A stretch of DNA of 64,000 nucleotides from Dehalobacter sp. CP (GTDB taxonomy: Bacteria > Bacillota_B > Desulfitobacteriia > Desulfitobacteriales > Syntrophobotulaceae). The position numbers were made by a program, and so were the translations under genes. Positions 16,695 to 26,281 of this stretch are shown here, piece by piece. The notes under the pieces are model-generated. The model had not been told where the DNA came from, made no database searches, and was given only the letters and a program-made list of their open reading frames with translations. Every line of letters begins with the position of its first letter. The stretch's first letter is position 1. The DNA lies in contig VMEE01000052.1 of the NCBI GenBank assembly GCA_009910795.1, positions 186,001 to 250,000 on the forward strand, read 5' to 3'.

Positions 16695-17030
16695 ATGAAA
16701 AAGATTGAGGCAGTAATTCGCAGCAATAAACTTGACCAAGTGGAAAAGGCGCTCAGTAATTTGGGAATCAGCGGGATTACCGTATCTCAGGTACTTGGCT
16801 GGGGAAGGCAGAAAGGGAATATCACCGAGGTTTACCGCGGAACGGAAGTATCCGTCCGGCTGCTGCCCAAAGTCAAACTCGAAATCATTGTCAATGATCC
16901 GGAAAGTGAAAGCGTTCAGGAAACCATCAGGGAGAATGCCCTAACCGGTAAATTTGGCGACGGCGTCATCTGGGTGACCGCTGTTGAGTACTTCCGCCGG
17001 ATCCGTACAGGAGAAAATTTTCTTGATTAA
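16695..17030 (+). CDS. P-II-family signalling protein lacking the uridylylation tyrosine
   Basis: 111 residues, GGGGAGG ahead of ATG 16695. The P-II core is clear: MKKIEAVIR start, T-loop beginning GWGRQKG, YRGTEVSVRLLPKVKLEIIV, the B-loop TGKFGDGVIWV and the C-terminal RIRTGE. The conserved Tyr51 of the T-loop (YRGAEY) is replaced by Val, and the T-loop has one extra residue, so uridylylation at that site is impossible. Nucleotide- and 2-oxoglutarate-contacting residues (Q in GRQKG, LPK, TGK) remain. It is coupled to mobA rather than amtB or glnA. A role as a non-uridylylated sensor, perhaps for molybdoenzyme or nitrogen metabolism, is inference. Confidence 0.88.
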   Translation: MKKIEAVIRSNKLDQVEKALSNLGISGITVSQVLGWGRQKGNITEVYRGTEVSVRLLPKVKLEIIVNDPESESVQETIRENALTGKFGDGVIWVTAVEYFRRIRTGENFLD

Positions 17031-17173
17031 AATCTGCTAACAGTAATGAATAAATAAGGAAAATTACGGTTATTCTATATAACGTATTTATTAAGCGTTA
17101 TAGCAATTTAAAGATTGATGAAGAAAATAAGTGATAATCAATTCTAATCGTCCGTAGTTATGCGTGGATGGGG

Positions 17174-17241
17174 TTGCAATACTACCAGACGTTGCATATT
17201 ATTATACCTAGGTATTAGCACTCATCTTGATTGAGTGCTAA
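17174..17241 (+). promoter_or_regulatory. groESL promoter with CIRCE operator
   Basis: TTGCAA (17174-17179), 17 nt, TATTAT (17197-17202) form a sigma-A-type promoter. CIRCE follows at 17215-17241: TTAGCACTC, 9 nt, GAGTGCTAA, a perfect match to the HrcA binding site. Heat-shock control by HrcA is therefore expected. Confidence 0.93.
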
Positions 17242-17292
17242 CAATAAAGCGGAATATAAAAATATAAAGGTTTCAAGGAGGGAAATTATTTT

Positions 17293-17577
17293 ATGAAACT
17301 CAAACCGTTGGCTGACAGGGTAATTATTAAAGCGGTTCCGTCTGAGGAAAGAACTAAGAGCGGGATCATTATGCCCGACACCGCAAAAGAAAAGCCTCAG
17401 GAAGGCGAAGTGATTGCCGTAGGTCCTGGAAAAGTTGAAAAAGGTGAAAGAATCCCAATGGAAGTTAACGTCGGCGACCGCGTGATTTATTCTAAATATG
17501 CCGGCACTGAAGTTAAATATGACGGAAACGAATATTTAATTTTAAGAGAAGCCGATATTCAGGCAGTCATTGGCTAA
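17293..17577 (+). CDS. groES: Co-chaperonin GroES
   Basis: 94 residues, normal length, with AAGGAGGG upstream. The start [12 protein letters not shown], the mobile loop [23 protein letters not shown] segment (here [12 protein letters not shown]) and the C-terminal [14 protein letters not shown] are classical. GroES caps the GroEL ring during ATP-dependent protein folding. It is the first gene of the CIRCE-controlled groES-groEL operon; groEL begins 73 nt downstream. Confidence 0.98.
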   Translation: MKLKPLADRVIIKAVPSEERTKSGIIMPDTAKEKPQEGEVIAVGPGKVEKGERIPMEVNVGDRVIYSKYAGTEVKYDGNEYLILREADIQAVIG

Positions 17578-17650
17578 GTAACAGCCTAGTATTACTTATC
17601 AGATAACATTCGAAAGTATTTTTTGATAGAATTAAAGGAGGAACATTTAG

Positions 17651-19285
<1,635 letters not shown>

Positions 19286-19513
19286 GAAAACGCCAAGATG
19301 CTTTGGAATATCAAGGCGTTAGGGATACGAATATAACTTGTGCCAACAATTTGCTAACATTGGGAGGATAAAAATGTTCTCCTGAGATAATACGGGAGTA
19401 AAATAAATCTTTCGGTTAGAGGTTTCTCATTAGTTTGCTGAACTTTTGGGAGGCCTCTTTCTTTTTATGCCTTATCATAAATGGTTAATCAGTCTCATAA
19501 AATAAAATTGTGA
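19286..19513 (+). other. Intergenic sequence after groEL
   Basis: AACGCC...GGCGTT at about 19289-19320 could form a weak stem without a U-run. A T-rich segment lies at 19458-19466 after GGCCTC. No gene with a ribosome site was seen on either strand. Confidence 0.4.
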
Positions 19514-19514
19514 A

Positions 19515-19546
19515 CAAAAAATCTATAAGGAATTTTCCCTATAGAT
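19515..19546 (-). terminator. Terminator of the holin-like toxin transcript
   Basis: On the minus strand ATCTATA pairs with TATAGAT (19521-19546), with further GG/CC and AA/TT pairs inside and one mismatch. The stem is followed by six T residues (19520-19515). Confidence 0.75.
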
Positions 19547-19569
19547 GGGTAAAGCAACCATATTGCTTG

Positions 19570-19611
19570 GTGTAAAAAGTAGTTTGATTTGTAGGCGGCT
19601 ACTTTTTACAC
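19570..19611 (-). repeat. Perfect 13-bp inverted repeat in the toxin 3' UTR
   Basis: GTGTAAAAAGTAG (19570-19582) and CTACTTTTTACAC (19599-19611) are exact inverted copies around a 16-nt loop. It lies between the toxin stop codon and the terminator, and may act as an RNA stability hairpin or as the terminator of an antisense RNA on the plus strand. Confidence 0.7.
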
Positions 19612-19639
19612 ATAAGGCTAGATCTAGGCAAGTTTTTAA

Positions 19640-19741
19640 TTAGATACATAGTTTAATTATTTGGATAATCAAAGCGATCAGGCTTACAAGAAGGGAACAG
19701 GAACCAAAAATGATCATCATTGTCTGATAGAGTTTTGTCAT
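19640..19741 (-). CDS. Putative holin-like toxin peptide (type I toxin-like)
   Basis: A 33-residue peptide starting at 19741 on the minus strand, with GAGGAGG about 9 nt upstream. It has a short polar start (MTKLYQTMM) and one long hydrophobic helix (IIFGSCSLLVSLIALIIQI) with a final Lys. This matches the pattern of the Firmicutes 'putative holin-like toxin' family of TxpA/Bsr-like membrane peptides; the family assignment is from pattern, not a search. The ribosome site lies in the loop of a CCAATTC/GAATTGG hairpin (19745-19771). The 5' and 3' ends of the transcript are complementary (13 bp). Such peptides depolarise the membrane when their antisense RNA antitoxin is absent. Confidence 0.7.
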   Translation of the reverse strand: MTKLYQTMMIIFGSCSLLVSLIALIIQIIKLCI

Positions 19742-19781
19742 AGTCCAATTCCTCCTCTCAAGAAGAATTGGTTGCTTTACC

Positions 19782-20131
19782 TTTAGAAATTTATTATTCT
19801 AAATATATTTGTAGTAGTATATATGCTAGTTATACAAGTTTAGACTTAAAATGTTTGTCTTAAGAATTAAGTAGACTGCCCGAGATGGATGGTCTTTTTA
19901 GAGAGTTCGGTGAACGTCTTTGGGTATCTTCGTTGTTTTCGGGGACAGGTCAGGAATGGCCAAATAATCTTTCCTCGCAAAAAAACTTTGCAGAGGAACT
20001 TGGCCTACTAATTTAGTCATATAAAAAGCGGGAGGGCACCTTAAATACTTATTTGGTTAAAAATGGAAGAATAGAATATGCTCAAAAAATCTCCTCTGAA
20101 AATATTTTATCGAAAGAGGAGGTTATCTTTT
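19782..20131 (+). other. Intergenic sequence with a small orphan frame and a possible RBS hairpin
   Basis: A frame of 43 codons (ATG 19885 to stop 20014-20016) encodes a non-repetitive peptide rich in aromatic and acidic residues but lacks a ribosome site; it may be a gene remnant. CTCCTCT (20091-20097) can pair with AGAGGAG (20115-20121), the ribosome site of the next gene. The minus-strand toxin promoter should lie near 19790-19850. Confidence 0.4.
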
Positions 20132-20446
20132 ATGGTGAAAACTGCGAAAAGCCCGCCAAACCATAATCATGGAAGTTCAACGCATACATCCTGCGATTAC
20201 GGGCATTCTCATCAATGCTTGGATATTTCGGGAATAGCTATTCCAACCGGTGATAGTCATGTTCATCATTCAGAAAATTTTGTTTTGTATGAGCATGGAC
20301 ATACGCATTACTACAAAGCTGTTTCGAGCGCTTCAATTCCGCTAAAGAATGGATGGCATGCGCATAATTGGGATTTCTACACGACCGTAGACAACGGCCA
20401 CCGACATCAAATTTCCGGTGTGGATATGGCGGCTCCCGGCATTTGA
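20132..20446 (+). CDS. YmaF-family histidine-rich protein
   Basis: 104 residues from ATG 20132 with AGAGGAGG upstream; an upstream in-frame ATG at 20078 would bury that site. His is strikingly frequent and mostly arranged as HxH pairs: NHNHG, YGHSHQ, DSHVHHSE, EHGHTHYY, WHAHNW, NGHRHQ. This pattern matches the YmaF family of Bacillus and Clostridia, whose function is unknown; metal binding is a natural guess. No signal peptide or membrane segment is seen. The ribosome site can be masked by an upstream CTCCTCT hairpin arm. Confidence 0.75.
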   Translation: MVKTAKSPPNHNHGSSTHTSCDYGHSHQCLDISGIAIPTGDSHVHHSENFVLYEHGHTHYYKAVSSASIPLKNGWHAHNWDFYTTVDNGHRHQISGVDMAAPGI

Positions 20447-20574
20447 TCCATTGATTTCGAATTTGCCAATATGCAATCGTATAATCAATAATTCAGCTTA
20501 AACAGGAATTACCAGTAATACCTTGATTTAGCCGGTCATAATATTAAGTAAGAACTCCGCCAGGAGGGCAAGGC

Positions 20575-21240
20575 ATGAAAAAGAAAATTATTGTTGGTTC
20601 CATCATCATTTTTTTGTTCGTCATTGGAGGAATGATTACCATAATGCGTCAGCCCGATCCGCAGCAGCTGGTTATCCTGGGCCTGGAAAACCTGAACAAA
20701 GCCAATTCATTTTCTTATGCTTTAACGCAGCAGCAGACAGTGGATGGCAAAGCGCGGTTACTGACGAGGATTACCGGCTATAAGAGCGGTGAAAACATTC
20801 AGATTCAGGGTCAGCTGGCGGGAAGCAAAGTTGAAATGATTAAGGTGGGTGATGTTCTCTACAACAAGGACCCTTTCAGCAAAGCGTGGGTAAAATTCAG
20901 CGATGTATCAGTTGCCCAAAAAGTCTTTCTGGTGGAGCTTAACCCTTTGGCCAGTCTGCAGTTGAAAGAGATCGGTGAGGTGATGCTTAAAGGAGAGAAA
21001 GAACTAAACAGCAAGAAATGCTGGGTATGCACGCTAAAACCAAGTGTACAGAATCAGATGATGGAAACCCTATGGACCAGTTTTGAGTACACGCTCTATA
21101 TCACCAGAAGCACCAAAACTGTAACGCAGGTTGAAGTGAGAGCGCAAAACAAAGAAACCGGAGAACCGATGACCCTGATCCTGGAATTTAAGGATATCGG
21201 AAGAAAGATTTCAATCCAGCCGCCTGAAACGGCAGAGTAA
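20575..21240 (+). CDS. Membrane-anchored LolA/LppX-like protein of unknown function
   Basis: 221 residues, CAGGAGGG before ATG 20575. A basic start (MKKKIIVG) and a single hydrophobic segment (SIIIFLFVIGGMITIM) form a signal anchor without a lipobox cysteine. The rest is soluble, beta-rich sequence (SFSYALTQQQTVDGKARLL, QIQGQLAGSKVEMIKVGDVLYNK) resembling lipoprotein-type antiparallel sheets such as LolA/LppX or DUF6612-like proteins. It likely faces the outside of the membrane. The gene is followed by a strong terminator and stands alone. The exact family is not identified. Confidence 0.65.
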   Translation: MKKKIIVGSIIIFLFVIGGMITIMRQPDPQQLVILGLENLNKANSFSYALTQQQTVDGKARLLTRITGYKSGENIQIQGQLAGSKVEMIKVGDVLYNKDPFSKAWVKFSDVSVAQKVFLVELNPLASLQLKEIGEVMLKGEKELNSKKCWVCTLKPSVQNQMMETLWTSFEYTLYITRSTKTVTQVEVRAQNKETGEPMTLILEFKDIGRKISIQPPETAE

Positions 21241-21253
21241 ATGTTTGGCTTCA

Positions 21254-21313
21254 TAAAAGAAGGTACTGCAAAAACGCTGTTCGTATGCAGTTTTTGCAGT
21301 ACCTTCTTTTTTA
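21254..21313 (+). terminator. Strong rho-independent terminator
   Basis: AAGAAGGTACTGCAAAAA pairs with TTTTTGCAGTACCTTCTT around a short inner loop, followed by TTTT. It may work in both directions because the opposite arm is A-rich. Confidence 0.9.
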
Positions 21314-21327
21314 TCCTATTCAACTTG

Positions 21328-21336
21328 TGATATAAT
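21328..21336 (+). promoter_or_regulatory. Extended -10 promoter for hpt
   Basis: TGATATAAT contains a perfect TATAAT (21331-21336) with the TGn extension, about 32 nt before the hpt start; no strong -35 is needed for such promoters. Confidence 0.6.
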
Positions 21337-21367
21337 TCAGTGGTAATAGCTTAATGGAGTGGTAGAA

Positions 21368-21907
21368 ATGGAAAGAAAGATTGCGAAGGTGCTGATAACC
21401 GAGGAACAGCTAAAAAAAAGGGTGGCCGAACTGGGTGAACAGATTACCAACGAATATTTTGGCAAGGATCTTCTGACCATTGGTATTTTTAAAGGGGCTG
21501 TGCCTTTTTTTGCAGATTTGATCCGACAAATCAGAATTCCGTTGAGATATGATTTTATGGCCGTTTCAAGCTATGGGAGCTCCAACCGTTCTTCAGGAGC
21601 CGTCAGACTGCTGAAGGATCTGGAAACCAGTGTCGAAGACAAACACGTCCTGATTGTTGAGGATATTGTTGATACAGGGCTTACGCTGAAATACTTGAAG
21701 GAAAACCTTCTCAGGAGACAACCCTTAAGCCTCAAGATTGTCACGCTTCTGGACAAGCCGGAGCGGAGACAGGTCGATATTCAGCCTGATTACAATGGCT
21801 TTGTGATACCAAATGAGTTTGCAGTCGGCTATGGGCTTGATTATGACGAAATGTACAGGAACCTAACGTATATTGGCGTTTTGAAGCCCGAGGTTTATGA
21901 GAAATAA
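21368..21907 (+). CDS. hpt: Hypoxanthine phosphoribosyltransferase
   Basis: 179 residues from ATG 21368 (GGAG about 9 nt upstream; a GTG at 21359 overlaps that site). The PRPP-binding motif [14 protein letters not shown] is at about residues 95-108, [13 protein letters not shown] forms the PPi loop, and the C-terminal [22 protein letters not shown] is typical of the Hpt family. It salvages hypoxanthine and guanine to IMP and GMP. Together with guaA, 87 nt downstream, it forms a purine salvage/GMP block. No purine riboswitch is seen in the short leader. Confidence 0.95.
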   Translation: MERKIAKVLITEEQLKKRVAELGEQITNEYFGKDLLTIGIFKGAVPFFADLIRQIRIPLRYDFMAVSSYGSSNRSSGAVRLLKDLETSVEDKHVLIVEDIVDTGLTLKYLKENLLRRQPLSLKIVTLLDKPERRQVDIQPDYNGFVIPNEFAVGYGLDYDEMYRNLTYIGVLKPEVYEK

Positions 21908-21994
21908 AATCAAAAGAGATTGCTCCATTTTACTGCCAGTTAAGAAAAATCATATCATAATTCTCAGTACTGAAATGTTGAAAGGATGATGCAA

Positions 21995-23527
21995 ATGGAA
22001 CATGAACTGGTGTTGGTTCTTGACTTTGGTGGACAGTATAATCAGCTGATTGCGCGCCGGGTCAGAGAAGCAAAAGTATATTCAGAGATGATTTCATATA
22101 AGACCCCTATAGAAAAGATTAAAGCCATGGCCCCGAAAGGAATTATTTTCTCGGGAGGTCCTGCCAGTGTTAATCAGGAGGGCGCGCCTTTCATTGATCC
22201 TGCAATCTATGAACTGGGGATACCGATCCTCGGAATCTGTTATGGCATGCAGCTGATGACCGTACAGCTTGGCGGACGTGTGGAGAGACCACAGGCCCAT
22301 GAATATGGGAAAACAGAAATCACGATTGAATATAATGAAGGGGTCTGGCACGGACTCAAAGGTGCTCGTCAGTGTTGGATGAGTCATGGGGACTCAGTTC
22401 TGGAACTGCCTGCCGGTTTCATCCGGGCTGCCTTTACTCCCAATACGCCGGTTGCGGGAATCTACTGTCCGGAAAAGAACTTTTACGGCGTTCAATTTCA
22501 TCCGGAAGTCAAACATACCCCGGAAGGACAGGCAATGCTTGAAAACTTCCTGTACAGGGTATGCGGCTGCCAAGGCAACTGGACCATGGAATCCTTTATT
22601 GAATCCCAGGTACAGGAGATCAGGAAGAGAGTCGGAGATAAAAAGGTCTTATGCGCGTTAAGCGGCGGGGTCGATTCTTCTGTCGCCGCAGTACTTGTTC
22701 ATAGAGCGATCGGGGATCAGCTAACCTGTATTTATGTCGATCATGGATTTATGCGCAAGAATGAATCGGAGCAGGTCAAGGATACGTTTATTGGAAAGTT
22801 TCACCTGAATCTGGATTTCGTCGATGCTTCGGAACGTTTTATGGCTAAGGTGAAAGGAATTTCCGAACCGGAAGAAAAACGCAAACGGATTGGCAATGAA
22901 TTTATCAGGCTGTTCGAAGATGAAGCCCGTAAGTTAGGCCAGATTGATTTTCTGGTACAGGGTACGCTTTATCCGGATATTGTAGAAAGCGGCACCGAAA
23001 CAGCTGAAACCATTAAAACGCACCACAATGTTGGCGGGCTGCCTGAAGATATGCAGTTTGAACTGATTGAACCTTTACGGATGCTTTTCAAGGATGAAGT
23101 CCGGGAAGTCGGACTGGAACTTGGCTTGCCGGAAGAGATTGTCTGGCGCCAGCCATTCCCAGGCCCGGGGCTTGCAATCCGTATCATCGGCGAAATCACG
23201 CCGGAAAAGCTGGATTATTTAAGAGAAGCGGATGCAATTGTCAGGGAAGAGATTATTAAAGCCGGACTCCACATGGAGGTATGGCAATACTTTGCGGTGT
23301 TGCCCTCTATCCGTAGTGTCGGCGTGATGGGAGATGGACGCACGTACGGTTATCCCATCGTCTTAAGGGCGGTCACGAGTGACGATGCGATGACGGCCGA
23401 CTGGGCAAAGCTGCCGTACGAACTGCTCGAAGTCATCTCGAACAGGATCGTCAATGAAGTCCACGGTGTGAACCGCGTGGTTTATGACATTACCTCTAAA
23501 CCCCCCGGAACGATTGAGTGGGAATAA
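21995..23527 (+). CDS. guaA: GMP synthase (glutamine-hydrolysing)
   Basis: 510 residues with the third of three closely spaced ATGs (21995) as start, 8 nt after AAAGGA; the first overlaps the ribosome site. The class I glutaminase domain (1-190) has the nucleophile in GICYGMQ and the His-Glu pair in GVQFHPEV. The ATP-pyrophosphatase domain follows with [13 protein letters not shown], and the C-terminal dimerisation domain ends [10 protein letters not shown], the normal GuaA terminus. It converts XMP to GMP using glutamine and ATP. The length is normal. Confidence 0.98.
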   Translation: MEHELVLVLDFGGQYNQLIARRVREAKVYSEMISYKTPIEKIKAMAPKGIIFSGGPASVNQEGAPFIDPAIYELGIPILGICYGMQLMTVQLGGRVERPQAHEYGKTEITIEYNEGVWHGLKGARQCWMSHGDSVLELPAGFIRAAFTPNTPVAGIYCPEKNFYGVQFHPEVKHTPEGQAMLENFLYRVCGCQGNWTMESFIESQVQEIRKRVGDKKVLCALSGGVDSSVAAVLVHRAIGDQLTCIYVDHGFMRKNESEQVKDTFIGKFHLNLDFVDASERFMAKVKGISEPEEKRKRIGNEFIRLFEDEARKLGQIDFLVQGTLYPDIVESGTETAETIKTHHNVGGLPEDMQFELIEPLRMLFKDEVREVGLELGLPEEIVWRQPFPGPGLAIRIIGEITPEKLDYLREADAIVREEIIKAGLHMEVWQYFAVLPSIRSVGVMGDGRTYGYPIVLRAVTSDDAMTADWAKLPYELLEVISNRIVNEVHGVNRVVYDITSKPPGTIEWE

Positions 23528-23637
23528 TGGCGCGAAGTCCAGGAAGCCTTGAGAATACTGATTATTTTAAAGGGCGAAATCAGTGTTGATGCTGATTTGA
23601 TACTAACTTCGTAACCACCTACAAATTACAGAAGGAT

Positions 23638-23680
23638 AAAACGTCCTCTGGAAACGACGAATTTCCAGAGGACGTTTTTA
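23638..23680. terminator. Bidirectional terminator between guaA and the minus-strand remnant
   Basis: AAAACGTCCTCTGGAAA (from 23638) pairs with TTTCCAGAGGACGTTTT, with T-runs on both strands. On the minus strand it directly overlaps the stop codon of the remnant frame at 23678, and on the plus strand it follows guaA by 110 nt. Confidence 0.9.
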
Positions 23681-23812
23681 TGTTTTTCTCCAATTTTTCT
23701 TGGGCTGGAATTTGCAGCAATCATCAGTGGTGTCAGGCCAGTTGAGTTTCCACTCGGCATATTCTTCTTGGGTGATTTTGCCGTCTGATAATTCCTGTTT
23801 TCGGAGATTCCA
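23678..23812 (-). pseudogene. 3' tail of an unidentified gene, truncated
   Basis: 45 codons are open on the minus strand from 23812 to a TAA at 23680-23678, immediately followed by a perfect terminator, as for a real gene end. There is no start codon or ribosome site, and a stop lies at 23815-23813. The encoded tail (SDGKITQEEYAEWKLNWP, then TTDDCCKFQPKKNW) looks like a protein C terminus and is polar, not random. The rest of the gene seems deleted. The family is not recognised with certainty. Confidence 0.4.
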
Positions 23813-23830
23813 TCACAATTGTGTTTAATA

Positions 23831-23877
23831 TGCAAATAAGCGAGGACGGTCACTCTGACTGTCCTCGCTTATTTGCA
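23831..23877. repeat. Large palindrome (22-bp arms)
   Basis: TGCAAATAAGCGAGGACGGTCA (23831-23852) and its near-perfect inverted copy (23856-23877, one mismatch) are separated by CTC. It lacks a T-run longer than two. It may be a terminator-like hairpin, or an intergenic palindromic repeat present elsewhere in the genome. Confidence 0.7.
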
Positions 23878-23980
23878 AAAGTCAGAAGATTACAGATGCA
23901 ACGCAACGAAGAAACCTTCCCAGTTGCGAACACGAGATTGCGGGCCTGTGCGCAGTCCCCGACCGTAGCAAAATCATCCG

Positions 23981-25432
23981 TTAGTATCCAAGCAAGCGAA
24001 AGGAGAATAGAATATGCTCCCGTTCCTCTGGGTCATCCAGATTAAAACGGTACAATTCATTGATTTTTTCAAGGCGGTATACAGCAGTGTTGCGGTGGAT
24101 AAACAGCTGCTGAGCCGTCAATAAATAACTGCGCTCAGACTGCAGGTAGTTGCGCAGCGTCAGGCTATACGACGTCCCATATTTGTCGTCGTAATCCTTT
24201 AGGTACCGGACCCCAGGATGGACGCAATGGCGGCAGAAATCCCTGTCCGGTTCGAAAACGAGCACATCGATCGCGCAGTCGCGAAAGTGTGTCAAGCTTT
24301 TGTTTTGTTCAATTCCTCGTTTTACCGCGATTGATGCCTGCCTGTGGTAAATCGCCACCTCTCCAAGGTTGACAAATTGGGGGCTCACACCTACAAATAA
24401 CGGGATCGCACCAGGAATTGTCGATAACAGCTGGTCCTCTGCAAATGCGTCCGCCTGATGACAGAAAACGAGCTGTTCCTGAAAAATAAGACCGATCGTC
24501 TTTTTAAAGCACTCGCTCAGGCCACTGAGATACGTCATAAGGTTGCCGTTCGTTGGCGCTCCGTTTATTTTGCAAATGGTCACCTGATAAGAGACATCCT
24601 CATCCCAATCCATCAGTGCAATGAGCTTTTTTTGGTTGTATTCCGCCAGGCTCCCTGAGGACAAGGCTTCGAATATGATCGACTGTGCGAAATTAATGAA
24701 AGTGCTGCCAGTCGTGTTCTGAGCGATCGAGGCAAGCGCAGCTTCGATCGTTTTGGCCAGGCATAGCTCACGCGGCGTGATCGGGTGATTCATGCATAAC
24801 ACGCATTGCCCAATCAGGTTGTCGTCTTTATCGCAGTAGCTGACCATGATTCCGTAGGAGTAAGGCGCAGCCACGGGTTCCTCATATACGAGTCGATTAT
24901 GCCGAACGGGAATCAGCTTTATGGAATTGCTGGAATTCATCATGTGTATGGATTTTAGGGAGGACTTGTTCAATTGGATATACTCGTCCCAAAACTGGTT
25001 GATTTCACCGGGTTTATAGTTTTTGGAATATGCAATGAGATTCAGCTTCAGGTCTACAATTAAGATCGGGCCAATCAGGTTGTTGCAGGCGTCCACTATG
25101 CGCTGCTCGGGATGCTCCAGCTGCGCGCTCTCAAAAACCATACTTTCCCAATTGTTATAAAACTCAAAGCAATCGATGATCTTGCTGGATATCTCGTCCA
25201 TATCCAAGGACCGTAAACTGATGACGTCGTTGCCATGTGTCAGCAAAACTTCTTCGGACGTATTCCCGCTCAAAAAATCCTTTGCCCTGCCGATATAGAT
25301 ATGCCGACGGCCCTTCGGGGCAAAACTGGACAAAAACTGCATTCCCTCGATTTCATCAGCGCCGCCAGTCACGGTCAGAATGGGGTCATATTCCTTCAGC
25401 CATTGTGCGAGCATCCAAATATTCAGTTTCAT
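23981..25432 (-). CDS. PucR/CdaR-type transcriptional regulator
   Basis: 483 residues on the minus strand. The C-terminal ~70 residues are the PucR helix-turn-helix domain: LRNYLQSERSYLLTAQQLFIHRNTAVYRLEKINELYRFNL. The N-terminal part contains a sensory-type region (residues ~90-200, with LIGPILIVDLKLNLIAYSKNY) and a GGDEF-like degenerate linker domain as in CdaR proteins. Regulators of this type activate catabolic operons in response to a substrate. Divergent from it are remnants and intact genes of a corrinoid methyltransfer unit, where PucR regulators are common in O-demethylating Clostridia, so control of that unit is likely. A second, truncated copy of such a regulator ends at 29157. Confidence 0.85.
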   Translation of the reverse strand: MKLNIWMLAQWLKEYDPILTVTGGADEIEGMQFLSSFAPKGRRHIYIGRAKDFLSGNTSEEVLLTHGNDVISLRSLDMDEISSKIIDCFEFYNNWESMVFESAQLEHPEQRIVDACNNLIGPILIVDLKLNLIAYSKNYKPGEINQFWDEYIQLNKSSLKSIHMMNSSNSIKLIPVRHNRLVYEEPVAAPYSYGIMVSYCDKDDNLIGQCVLCMNHPITPRELCLAKTIEAALASIAQNTTGSTFINFAQSIIFEALSSGSLAEYNQKKLIALMDWDEDVSYQVTICKINGAPTNGNLMTYLSGLSECFKKTIGLIFQEQLVFCHQADAFAEDQLLSTIPGAIPLFVGVSPQFVNLGEVAIYHRQASIAVKRGIEQNKSLTHFRDCAIDVLVFEPDRDFCRHCVHPGVRYLKDYDDKYGTSYSLTLRNYLQSERSYLLTAQQLFIHRNTAVYRLEKINELYRFNLDDPEEREHILFSFRLLGY

Positions 25433-25544
25433 ACAGCCTCCCGATATTCACTGTACGCGCGATACAGTTTCTTAAATGAAAGACACCTCAACAATTGTCG
25501 TTTCGATATATAGCATATAAGCCAACACCGGGTTATTATTAAAT

Positions 25545-26038
25545 TATACTGAATATCCGCATTTTTCACAAGTTGGCATTGATGATCAATTATTGAGGTC
25601 GACCGGATATAAAGTAAAAGACATTTTTTCGGGCTGTGTCTGCTGTTCATTGGCAAATGATCTCATTTCGGGGATTCGGGAAATACAAAATGAACTTGAT
25701 CCTGAATGGCTTATCATTGAAACAACTGGTGTCGCTTTTCCGAGTAATGTCTCGGAGGCCCTACCTACACACCTTAGAGTTAATGCTCAGATTACTGTAA
25801 TCATTGATGCAGGCCGCTGGCAGCGGCTGCGCATTCCGTTGGAGAATCTGATTATTGGTCAGCTGAGCGCGCATATACAGTACTTATAAACAAAACGGAT
25901 CTTGTGAGTCCGGAAGAAGCGGAAGCGGTGGAGAAAGACGCGCGTGAAATCAATGGAAATGCGATTTATTATTGCGTAAGTGGTATAGAGGAAATTGGTG
26001 CTAATATTTTACAGGTAATGCTGGATGGCGAATCATAA
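25545..26038 (+). pseudogene. COG0523/CobW-type GTPase, truncated and frameshifted
   Basis: The frame around 25545-25889 encodes the middle of a CobW-like metallochaperone: VGIDDQLLRSTGYKVKDI, the diagnostic metal motif SGCVCCSLANDL and LIIETTGVAFP. The N-terminal P-loop (GxxGxGKT) is missing. At about 25862-25885 homology passes into another frame, where VLINKTDLVSPEEAEAVEKD (the NKxD guanine motif) continues to a stop at 26036-26038. So the gene has lost its N terminus and carries a frameshift. COG0523 proteins occur with corrinoid methyltransferases of this kind, in agreement with the URO-D gene downstream. Confidence 0.75.
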
Positions 26039-26099
26039 CGTCATGCAGCAAACATATTAGACTTGCAGGAAAAAAATTGCCTGAAAAATCAAAGGAGGA

Positions 26100-26223
26100 A
26101 TGACATATTTCGAAAATCAGCGATATCGCTCTAGCCGTCGAATTTGGGAAACAGAGAATTGTCGATGCCGTTAACGCACTCACTGTCTCCGTTAACGCTT
26201 CACCTATTATCCGTGTGATTTAG
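26100..26223 (+). pseudogene. Corrinoid-protein N-terminal remnant with a frameshift at its start
   Basis: AAAGGAGG (26091-26098) lies immediately before ATG 26100 (only 1 nt apart), but the ATG frame runs out quickly. One base shift away, starting at 26104, the frame encodes ISKISDIALAVEFGKQRIVDA, the first helix of the helical domain of methyltransferase corrinoid proteins (MtaC/MttC-like), before ending at 26221-26223. The cobalamin-binding domain (DxHxxG) is gone. A further short frame (CDLDEKVLETLIDNRINM) follows, possibly part of another lost gene. Confidence 0.55.
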
Positions 26224-26281
26224 ACGAAAAGGTACTCGAAACTCTGATCGACAATAGAATTAATATGACGGAGGGAAAATT

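Larger units (their letters stand above)
19548..19781 (-). repeat. Long-range 13-bp inverted repeat enclosing the toxin gene
   Basis: GGTAAAGCAACCA (19548-19560) and TGGTTGCTTTACC (19769-19781) are exact inverted copies about 208 nt apart. In a minus-strand transcript they would fall in the 5' leader and the 3' UTR and could base-pair, closing the messenger into a translationally inert fold. Confidence 0.75.

Noticed and set aside
17078..17102. TATAACG...CGTTATA inverted repeat after the P-II gene
   Set aside because: Only 7 bp, AT-rich and without a U-run; not convincing as terminator or operator.
24001..24016. 15-nt repeat GAATAGAATATGCTC shared with position 20069
   Set aside because: One copy lies in coding sequence, and the length is compatible with chance.
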